A stretch of 64,000 nucleotides of DNA from Diaminobutyricibacter sp049994905 (GTDB lineage: Bacteria; Actinomycetota; Actinomycetes; Actinomycetales; Microbacteriaceae). Where the stretch lies: NCBI RefSeq assembly GCF_049994905.1, contig NZ_CP188258.1:1550001-1614000 (forward strand). Direction: 5' to 3'. This document shows positions 57,545-64,000 of this stretch, piece after piece. A program made the translations under genes and the position numbers. Positions within the stretch are counted from its first letter, which is position 1, and each line of letters opens with the position of its first letter. The notes beneath the pieces are model-generated. The model saw only the letters and a program-made list of their open reading frames with translations. It did no database searches and was not told where the DNA came from.

Positions 57545-58603
57545 GTGAGCGACGCAACGATCAGCCTGCCCATGCCGAGAATCCCCGGTGTGCGCGGCAG
57601 GCTCAAGGATACCCCGGTCGCCGGACACAAGCGGGTACTGCTGGCCGCACCCCGTGGATACTGCGCGGGTGTGGACAGAGCAGTCATCGCCGTCGAGAAA
57701 GCCCTGGAGCACTACGGCGCGCCGGTCTACGTGCGCAAGCAGATCGTCCACAACGTGCACGTCGTCTCGACCCTCGAACAGCAGGGTGCGATCTTCGTCG
57801 ACGAGGTCGACGAAGTCCCGACGGGAGCGCATGTCGTGTTCAGCGCCCACGGTGTCTCGCCTGCGGTGGTGCGTGCAGCATCCGATCGCGGCCTCCAGGC
57901 GATCGACGCGACCTGTCCGCTCGTCACCAAGGTGCACCGCGAAGCCGTCCGGTTCGCGCGCGACGACTTCGAAATCCTCCTGATCGGTCACGAAGGTCAC
58001 GAAGAGGTCGAGGGAACGGCGGGGGAGGCACCCGACCACGTCACGCTGGTGAACAGCCCGGATGACGTGCCCAACATCCATGTCAAAGACCCCGACAAGG
58101 TCGTCTGGCTTTCGCAGACCACCCTTTCAGTCGACGAGACGATGGAGACCGTGCGCCGGCTGCGCGAGCGGTTCCCGAACCTGCAGGATCCGCCGAGCGA
58201 CGACATCTGCTACGCCACCCAGAACCGCCAGGTGGCCATCAAGAAGGTCGCCGAAGACGCCGACCTGGTGATCGTCGTCGGCTCAGCGAACTCGTCGAAC
58301 TCGGTTCGCCTCGTCGAGGTCGCGCTCGAATACGGCGCCAAGGCGGCATACCGGGTCGACTACGCGAGTGAGATCAAGCAGGAATGGCTCGACGGGGTCG
58401 TCACCGTGGGTGTCACAAGCGGGGCGTCCGTGCCGGAGGTGCTCGTGCAGGAAGTGCTCGACGACCTTGCAGGCGCGGGCTACGCCGACGTGCAGGAAGT
58501 CAAGACGGCAGAGGAAGACCTCATGTTCTCGCTGCCGAAAGAGCTGCGCAAAGACCTGACGGGCAAGGCGGATTCACGTGCCATCGGAGGCCGCGGACGC
58601 TGA
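57545..58603 (+). CDS. ispH: 4-hydroxy-3-methylbut-2-enyl diphosphate reductase
   Basis: Last step of the MEP isoprenoid pathway, a [4Fe-4S] enzyme. 352 aa with cluster ligands Cys40 (GYCAGV), Cys124 (DATCPLV) and Cys222 (DICYATQNRQ), plus the VVGSANSSNS substrate loop. The ~25-residue head before HKRVLLAAPRGYC is usual for actinobacteria. Leaderless GTG start. Divergent from xseA, a conserved arrangement. Confidence 0.97.
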   Translation: MSDATISLPMPRIPGVRGRLKDTPVAGHKRVLLAAPRGYCAGVDRAVIAVEKALEHYGAPVYVRKQIVHNVHVVSTLEQQGAIFVDEVDEVPTGAHVVFSAHGVSPAVVRAASDRGLQAIDATCPLVTKVHREAVRFARDDFEILLIGHEGHEEVEGTAGEAPDHVTLVNSPDDVPNIHVKDPDKVVWLSQTTLSVDETMETVRRLRERFPNLQDPPSDDICYATQNRQVAIKKVAEDADLVIVVGSANSSNSVRLVEVALEYGAKAAYRVDYASEIKQEWLDGVVTVGVTSGASVPEVLVQEVLDDLAGAGYADVQEVKTAEEDLMFSLPKELRKDLTGKADSRAIGGRGR

Positions 58604-58673
58604 TCCTGCGAAACGGGAAGCATCCCGGCGAAACCTCGGTTGACCACGGTACGCAACCGAAAGGAACCAACGC

Positions 58674-59531
58674 ATGACCATCGTCGTCACCGGAGCCACC
58701 GGCAACCTGGGCCGTCTCGTCATCGACAACCTCATCGCACGCGGGGTCGAACCCGCGGACATCCGCGCCGCCGGCCGCAGCGCCCAGAAGCTCGAGGCGC
58801 TCGCCGAACTCGGTGTGGGGACCGCCGTCATCGACTTCGAAGACCCCTCGACGCTCGTCCCGGCCTTCGCGGGGGCGGACGCACTGCTCCTGGTCTCCGG
58901 CAGCGAAGTGGGCAAGCGCATGCCGCAGCACACGAACGCGATCGACGCAGCGGTGGCCGCGGGTGTCGGCCGCATCGTCTACACGAGCGCGCCGCACGCA
59001 GACACCACTGAGCTGGCTGTCGCGCCGGAGCACAAGGCGACCGAGGAGCTGCTGCGGGCGTCCGGGATCCCGGTGACCATCCTGCGCAACAACTGGTACA
59101 CCGAGAACTATGTCGGGCCGCTCGAGCAGGCGCGCCGGACGGGCACTGTGGTAGCGGCCGTCGGCGACGGCAGGATCGCCAGCGCGACCCGCAACGACTA
59201 TGCCGACGCGGCCGCCGTGACCCTCTCCACGAACGGGCACGAAGGCAAGGTGTACGAGCTGGGAGGCGACGTCGCGTGGTCGTTCTACGACCTCGCAGAG
59301 ACTTTCAGCGAGATCATCGGTTCGACCGTGGTGTACACGCCGATGGAACCCGACGAGTACATCGGCGTTCTCACGGCGGCCGGGCTGGATGAAGGAACGG
59401 CCGGCTTCGTGGTGACACTCGACCAGAACATCCGAAACGGTGACCTCGCCGAGGTGACCGGCGACCTCAGCCGCCTCATCGGCCATCCCACCACGACGCT
59501 CATCGACGGCCTGCGTGCCGCCATCGCCTGA
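58674..59531 (+). CDS. NmrA/SDR-type NAD(P)H-binding quinone reductase-like protein
   Basis: 285-aa Rossmann protein: TIVVTGATGNLGRLV at the N-terminus and RNNWYTENY in the middle, as in QOR2/YtfG-type quinone oxidoreductases and NmrA-like reductases. No classical YxxxK pair at the SDR position. Shine-Dalgarno AAAGGA precedes the ATG. Follows ispH by 70 bp and converges with the next gene. Confidence 0.87.
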   Translation: MTIVVTGATGNLGRLVIDNLIARGVEPADIRAAGRSAQKLEALAELGVGTAVIDFEDPSTLVPAFAGADALLLVSGSEVGKRMPQHTNAIDAAVAAGVGRIVYTSAPHADTTELAVAPEHKATEELLRASGIPVTILRNNWYTENYVGPLEQARRTGTVVAAVGDGRIASATRNDYADAAAVTLSTNGHEGKVYELGGDVAWSFYDLAETFSEIIGSTVVYTPMEPDEYIGVLTAAGLDEGTAGFVVTLDQNIRNGDLAEVTGDLSRLIGHPTTTLIDGLRAAIA

Positions 59532-59537
59532 GCGGGG

Positions 59538-60113
59538 TCAGTTGGAGAGCTTGCCGTAGAAGGCGAGGAGCGTCGGGTCGCTCGCGATGATCGCGGTGAG
59601 GCACACGAACAAGGCGATGAAGGCGAGCACTCCGCCGACGATCGGGATGAAGAACGCCAGCTTGTGCCGGGTCAGGCGCACGATCGAAACCAGCGCTGAG
59701 AACACCCAGATGCCGACCATTGCGATCTCGCCGACCAGCATGATCAGCGAAACGGAAGAAGCCGGCACGTAGGTTCCGAGCCCGTTGCTCGCATACAGCT
59801 GCTGCATGGAGGCGGGCGCAGCCGCGATGGTGCCGATCGACAGGAACATGCCGAGGATTCCAGCGATCAACAACAGGATCGTGACCGGCTGGTTCCAGGA
59901 CGGCACCGGATGCTCGCCTGCCGACTGCGCGAGCAGTTCCTGTTCCGGCGAGCGCGCGGGCGCTCCATGCGTGACGGGGCGGGCATCCGGTTTCGGATGC
60001 GCGGTATCGAGCCTGTCGGCATCCTTCGGCGGATGCCACACCCAGCCTTCCGGCGCGAGCTCCCCGAACTTCGGGCGGGGGCGCTCGTCTCGGTCCTTGT
60101 TCTCGTCGGCCAT
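59538..60113 (-). CDS. Four-helix membrane protein, DUF6264-like
   Basis: 191 aa. Charged head with FGELAPEGWVWHPP, then four membrane helices (~78-100, ~112-134, ~142-158, ~162-184). Function unknown; the head motif is typical of Microbacteriaceae proteins placed next to fbaA. ATG 60113 is chosen because the conserved MADENKDRDERPRPKFGEL-type head begins there; the frame is open to 60260. Confidence 0.75.
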   Translation of the reverse strand: MADENKDRDERPRPKFGELAPEGWVWHPPKDADRLDTAHPKPDARPVTHGAPARSPEQELLAQSAGEHPVPSWNQPVTILLLIAGILGMFLSIGTIAAAPASMQQLYASNGLGTYVPASSVSLIMLVGEIAMVGIWVFSALVSIVRLTRHKLAFFIPIVGGVLAFIALFVCLTAIIASDPTLLAFYGKLSN

Positions 60114-60132
60114 CGTGCGGCCGCCTCTCCTA

Positions 60133-61158
60133 CTACTTGCCGGAGTGGCCCGCAGAGCCGAGCTGCTGGGTCGCTTCGACGACACGCGCCGCCATGCCGG
60201 TCTCGGCGACCTTGCCCCAGGCGCGCGGGTCATACACCTTCTTGTTGCCGACCTCACCATCGATCTTCAGCACACCGTCATAGTTCGAGAACATGTAGCC
60301 GGCGATCGTGCGGGTGAACGCATACTGCGTGTCGGTGTCGATGTTCATCTTGACGACACCGTTCGCTACGGCCTCGGCGATCTCGGCGTCGGTCGAACCC
60401 GAACCACCGTGGAACACCAGGTCGAGCGGTTTGGGACCGGTGCCGTATTTCGCGGCCAGGCCGTCCTGGATCGTCTTGAGCAGCTCGGGCCGCAGCTTCA
60501 CGTTGCCGGGCTTGTACACGCCGTGCACGTTGCCGAACGTGAGGGCGGCCATGTAGCGGCCGTTCTCACCGAGACCGAGGGCCTCAACGGTCGCGATCGC
60601 GTCGTCGAGCGTGGTGTAGAGGTGCTCGTTGATGTCGTGGCTCACGCCGTCTTCTTCGCCGCCGACGACGCCGATCTCGACCTCGAGGATCGCGTTGATC
60701 GCCTTGGTGCGCTTGATCATCTGCTGCGCGATCTCGAGGTTCTCCGCCAGGGGAACGGCCGAGCCGTCCCACATGTGGGACTGGAAGATCGGGTTGCGGC
60801 CAGCCTTGACCTCTTCTTCGCTCGCCGCGATGAGAGGGAGCACGAAACCGTCGAGCGCATCCTTAGGGCAGTGGTCGGTGTGCAGTGCGACCGTGACCGG
60901 GTAGTTCTTCGCGACCTCGGTGGCGAACTTCGCGAACGCGATGGCGCCGGATGCCCGGTTCTTCACGGTCTGCCCGGCGAAGTAGTCGGCGCCACCGGTC
61001 GTCACCTGGATGATGCCATCGCTGCCCGCCTCGGTGAGGCCCTGGAGCACCGCGTTGATCGTCTGCGACGAGGACACGTTGAAAGCGGGGTAGGCGAATC
61101 CGCCGGCCTTCGCCTTGTCGAGCATCTCGGCATACTGATCCGGTGTAGCGATGGGCAT
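60133..61158 (-). CDS. fbaA: Class II fructose-bisphosphate aldolase
   Basis: Zinc aldolase splitting fructose 1,6-bisphosphate in glycolysis and making it in gluconeogenesis. 341 aa: FAYPAFNVSSSQTINAVL, catalytic/zinc LHTDHCPKD, EVEIGVVGGEEDG, NVHGVYKPGNVKL and LVFHGGSGS. ATG 61158 has Shine-Dalgarno GAGGAG 6 nt upstream; the 13 residues before it in the frame are not family-like. Divergent from glpX, the opposing gluconeogenic enzyme. Confidence 0.97.
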   Translation of the reverse strand: MPIATPDQYAEMLDKAKAGGFAYPAFNVSSSQTINAVLQGLTEAGSDGIIQVTTGGADYFAGQTVKNRASGAIAFAKFATEVAKNYPVTVALHTDHCPKDALDGFVLPLIAASEEEVKAGRNPIFQSHMWDGSAVPLAENLEIAQQMIKRTKAINAILEVEIGVVGGEEDGVSHDINEHLYTTLDDAIATVEALGLGENGRYMAALTFGNVHGVYKPGNVKLRPELLKTIQDGLAAKYGTGPKPLDLVFHGGSGSTDAEIAEAVANGVVKMNIDTDTQYAFTRTIAGYMFSNYDGVLKIDGEVGNKKVYDPRAWGKVAETGMAARVVEATQQLGSAGHSGK

Positions 61159-61220
61159 TGCGTCTCCTCGACGGTGGTGTTTTGGCGGATTGTTCACATC
61201 ATACCGAGCTGTGATTTGGA

Positions 61221-61270
61221 CGGATGCGCGCGACCGTCAGGCAGCGTGCGTGAACGTTTGTGCGCATCCG
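61221..61270. promoter_or_regulatory. 9-bp inverted repeat in the fbaA-glpX divergent region
   Basis: CGGATGCGC (61221-61229) and GCGCATCCG (61262-61270), 32 bp apart, between two divergent sugar-phosphate genes. TAAACT at 61294-61299 is a possible -10 for glpX. Could be a shared regulator site, but GGATGC is a common word in this genome. Confidence 0.3.
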
Positions 61271-61380
61271 CCGAATGCTGTTCGGCCAGTCGATAAACTG
61301 GCAGCGTCGCCCTGGTCGTGCGAACTCTCCGGCCGGGCGGTCGCCATCGTCGTCGAACAATCCGTCCGGGAGGACCCACC

Positions 61381-62367
61381 GTGAACAGCACCGACACCGC
61401 CACGCTCTACCTTCACCCTGATCGAAACCTCGCGCTCGAGCTGGTGAGGGCGACGGAGGCGGCGGCGATCCGTGCAACGCCGTTCATCGGCCGGGGCGAC
61501 AAGAATGCGGCCGACGGGGCGGCAGTGGATGCGATGCGCGCCTTCCTGGGGACGGTCAACTTCGACGGCGTCATCGTGATCGGCGAAGGCGAGAAAGACA
61601 ACGCACCGATGTTGTTCAACGGAGAACACGTCGGCAACGGCCGGGGGCCCGCGTGCGACATCGCAGTCGACCCGATCGATGGTACGTCCCTGACCGCAGC
61701 CGGGCGCCAGAACGCGCTTTCGGTGATCGCGGTGTCGGATCGCGGAACGATGCTCGACGCGTCGAGCGTCTTCTACATGAACAAGATCGTCACCGGGCCC
61801 GAGGGCGTGGGCGTCGTCGACCTGCGGCAGTCGATCGGGGACAACATCCGTGAGCTTGCGAAGAAGAAGAACAAGGATGTCGGCGAGATCCGCGTCGCCG
61901 TGCTCGACCGGCCGCGCCACGAAGGGCTGATCGACGAGATCAGGTCTGCGGGAGCCGGCACGCGACTCATGCTCGACGGCGACGTGGCAGGCGGCATCAA
62001 TGCGGCACGCTACGAGTCGCGCATCGACATGTGCGTCGGTATCGGCGGCAGCCCAGAAGGCATCACGACGGCGTGTGCCATCAAGGCGATCGGTGGTTTC
62101 ATGCAGGGCCAGCTGGCGCCGCGCGATGACGCGGAGCGCGAGAAGGCACGTGCTGCCGGCCTCGACTACGACGTGGTCCTCAGTGCGGACGACATGGTCA
62201 GGGGCGACAACACGTTCTTCGTGGCGACGGGCGTGACCGACGGTGGACTCGTCGAGGGTGTGCGGCGCAAGGGTCCGATCATTCGCACGGAGTCGATCGT
62301 GCTGCGCAGCCGCTCCGGCACCATCCGGCGCATCAGCGCCGACCACCTCGCCGAGAAGTGGCTGTAG
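61381..62367 (+). CDS. glpX: Class II fructose-1,6-bisphosphatase
   Basis: Gluconeogenic phosphatase making fructose 6-phosphate. 328 aa with metal and substrate motifs GRGDKNAADGAAVDAM, VIVIGEGEKDNAPML, AVDPIDGTSLTAAG and GDVAGGI. The GTG at 61381 fits the family N-terminus; the preceding open frame is not conserved. About 80 nt of leader follow the likely -10 (TAAACT, 61294-61299). Divergent from fbaA. Confidence 0.97.
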   Translation: MNSTDTATLYLHPDRNLALELVRATEAAAIRATPFIGRGDKNAADGAAVDAMRAFLGTVNFDGVIVIGEGEKDNAPMLFNGEHVGNGRGPACDIAVDPIDGTSLTAAGRQNALSVIAVSDRGTMLDASSVFYMNKIVTGPEGVGVVDLRQSIGDNIRELAKKKNKDVGEIRVAVLDRPRHEGLIDEIRSAGAGTRLMLDGDVAGGINAARYESRIDMCVGIGGSPEGITTACAIKAIGGFMQGQLAPRDDAEREKARAAGLDYDVVLSADDMVRGDNTFFVATGVTDGGLVEGVRRKGPIIRTESIVLRSRSGTIRRISADHLAEKWL

Positions 62368-62437
62368 CGGGTCCGGGCGTCGTGCCCACCTTCTGAACGA
62401 GTGCCCAGGTTGCAGCGCGCGCAGGAGTTCCGAACGT

Positions 62438-62498
62438 GTGCACGGGTTCTTTAGGGGTGCACGAAGGTGGTGTGGATGTGCACCAAGGTGGTGTGCAC
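62438..62498. repeat. GTGCAC-spaced direct repeats between glpX and rmuC
   Basis: Two 21-bp units (62457-62477 and 62478-62498) share GTGCACSAAGGTGGTGTG. GTGCAC also occurs at 62438 and 62493, four copies in 61 bp. Lies in the 216-bp convergent gap, where no coding frame is supported. Confidence 0.75.
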
Positions 62499-62583
62499 AC
62501 CAGACAGACCATGCGAGCCGGGACGGAAAGAGCGCGAGTGGGTCGCCAACGGCCCGGAATGTGCGGCAGTCCGGGCGCCGTGG

Positions 62584-63927
62584 CTACGCGCTCTTGCGCC
62601 CGGCGTCGTCGCGGCCGGCGAGTTCGAGCGGGGCGATCTCGCTGACGAGCTCGAAGGCCGTGAGCTCGCGGGGCGCTTCTTCAATGCCGTTCAGTACCCC
62701 GATGACCTTCGACTCGTCGAGGGCGTTGAGCTTGCGCGCCGTCGGAAGCACCTGGCGTTCGAGCGACCCCACGAAGCCGTTGTAGTCCTTCACCGTGCGC
62801 TCGATCGACCGACCGAGCTTCTCGATGTGCGATGCCGTCGTGGACAGCCGCGAGTACAGTTCCCGGCTCAGGTCGAAGAGCACCTTCGCATCCTGGGTGA
62901 GCACATCCTGCTGCCAGCTGAAGGCGACCGTCTTGAGCACCGACCAGAGTGTGACGGGGGAGGCGAGCGCCACGCGCTTGCTGAACGCGAACTCCATGAT
63001 CGTCGGATCGGCTTCCATCGCCGAAGAGACGAGGGACTCGCTCGGAATGAAGGCGATGACGAGTTCGGGTGACGCCTCGAGTCCGGCCCAGTAGGTCTTG
63101 CTGCCGAGCGTGGTGATGTGGTCACGTACGGCCTTGACGTGCTGTTTGAGGAGGGCCTCGCGCTGCGCGGCCTCCACACCCGTCGCGGTCGCGGGGATCT
63201 GGCTGGCCTCGAGGTATGCGTTGAACGGAACCTTCGCGTCGAGAGCGATGCTCTTGCCGCCCGGAAGATGCACGATCATGTCTGGTCGGCCGGCGCCGGA
63301 GTCGGAGTGGATGCTCGACTGCACGGTGAAATCGACCCGTTCGAGCAGGCCGGCGGCCTCGACGACGCTGCGCAACTGTGTCTCACCCCACACTCCGCGG
63401 GTGCTGTTCGAGCGCAGTGCAGACGCCAGCGACTCGGCGGTGCTGCGGAGGCGTTCCTCGCTCTCGGTGGCCGACTTCAGCTGCTGGGTCAGCTCGCCGT
63501 GCTGATGGCTGCGCTGGGCTTCGAGTTCGGTGACCTTCTTCTGCATGTCCTGCAGGCTCTCGCGCACGGGCGCCAGGGCCTGGAGCACCTTGCTCTCCGA
63601 CCGCTCCCGTTCCTCACGCGCATGCTGTTCGGCACGGTGGCGCTCGACGAGCTCGCGGTACTGGTCCTGAAGGCCGCCCACCTGCTCGCGGAGCGCATCC
63701 ACCCGGGCTTCTGCGGCCGCGAGATCGGACCGGATCTCGGCCTGCACCTCTGCCTCGGATGCCCGGACACGCGCCAGCTCCACCTCGTGACGTGCGACGA
63801 GCACGGCGGGGTCGTCGGTCTGCTCCGCAGGGGCGGCCGTGCGGCCGCGCAACGCGAGCATGGTGGCGAATCCGCCGAGGATTGCTCCGCCGACGAGTCC
63901 GAGGATCAACGCGAGAATGGGGTCCAT
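62584..63927 (-). CDS. rmuC: DNA recombination protein RmuC
   Basis: 447 aa. One N-terminal membrane helix (PILALILGLVGGAILGGF), a long coiled coil (~35-180), then the RmuC nuclease-like domain with RGVWGETQLRSVVEAAGL, GRPDMIVHLPGGKSIALDAKVPFNAY in parts, and SPVTLWSVLKTVAFSWQQD. RmuC limits inversions and rearrangements. ATG start with no clear Shine-Dalgarno. Confidence 0.95.
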   Translation of the reverse strand: MDPILALILGLVGGAILGGFATMLALRGRTAAPAEQTDDPAVLVARHEVELARVRASEAEVQAEIRSDLAAAEARVDALREQVGGLQDQYRELVERHRAEQHAREERERSESKVLQALAPVRESLQDMQKKVTELEAQRSHQHGELTQQLKSATESEERLRSTAESLASALRSNSTRGVWGETQLRSVVEAAGLLERVDFTVQSSIHSDSGAGRPDMIVHLPGGKSIALDAKVPFNAYLEASQIPATATGVEAAQREALLKQHVKAVRDHITTLGSKTYWAGLEASPELVIAFIPSESLVSSAMEADPTIMEFAFSKRVALASPVTLWSVLKTVAFSWQQDVLTQDAKVLFDLSRELYSRLSTTASHIEKLGRSIERTVKDYNGFVGSLERQVLPTARKLNALDESKVIGVLNGIEEAPRELTAFELVSEIAPLELAGRDDAGRKSA

Positions 63928-64000
63928 GGCATCAGTGTGACAGCGGCCTCCGACACCGGCTGTTGCAAGCGCCGTGAACCGCGAAATCCGGTTCTGAGCC

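Overview
This is a high-GC actinobacterial chromosome segment, most likely from the family Microbacteriaceae. The evidence is the gene content and order (pth, mfd, mazG, hisS, eno, a DivIC/FtsB-like protein, DUF501; greA next to DUF4307; fumC, carbonic anhydrase, DUF4245, xseB), the frequent GTG starts, the very common 4-bp ATGA/GTGA gene overlaps, and many genes with a TANNNT -10 box 6-7 nt upstream of the start codon, which is the signature of leaderless transcripts. Most of the window is housekeeping core genome. No CRISPR array, insertion sequence, integrase or rRNA operon was found.

Layout. 1-7.8 kb: end of pth, a Pro-rich membrane protein, an alpha/beta hydrolase behind a perfect palindrome, mfd, and a GntR/DUF1648 pair in which the membrane protein is fused to a PEBP (YbhB-like) domain. 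7.8-18.4 kb: nhaA with a VOC protein, mazG, an epoxide hydrolase, hisS, eno, ftsB, DUF501, a subtilase and a type II NADH dehydrogenase. 18.4-22.5 kb: a tRNA with a UAA anticodon but a short variable loop, followed by an accessory stretch (two orphan genes in a coupled pair, small membrane proteins, a peptidoglycan-binding protein, a putative RHH-domain protein with an 8-bp repeat operator, a 36-aa membrane protein, a VOC protein, and a ychJ-like gene broken by one TAG). 22.5-30.7 kb: an Ig-like multi-pass surface protein and a five-gene, fully overlapping operon (TetR, MFS, PLP deaminase/aldolase, sugar-lactone oxidase, GH1 glycosidase). 30.7-36.4 kb: a small Cys-containing protein with its own terminator, a TetR/ABC-2 exporter operon, lemA with an M48 protease, and a YcaQ-type protein. 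36.4-46.1 kb: a four-gene ABC importer behind a structured leader, an orphan beta-rich protein, a PerM/AI-2E protein, ilvA, greA, DUF4307 and hemolysin III. 46.2-64 kb: uppS, a class V aminotransferase, PIN-PhoH, an A24 peptidase, fumC, carbonic anhydrase, DUF4245, xseB, a secreted S1 protease with cell-wall-binding repeats wedged between xseB and xseA, ispH, an NmrA-like reductase, fbaA, glpX and rmuC.

Coherent units: eno, fbaA, glpX, fumC and ndh supply central carbon and respiratory metabolism; mfd, xseA/xseB, rmuC and the YcaQ-like protein are repair functions. The least explained parts are the five-gene catabolic-looking operon, the unusual tRNA and the accessory stretch behind it, the small CGPC protein at 31.0 kb, and the structured leader of the ABC importer. 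All calls come from reading the sequence; no database search was run.
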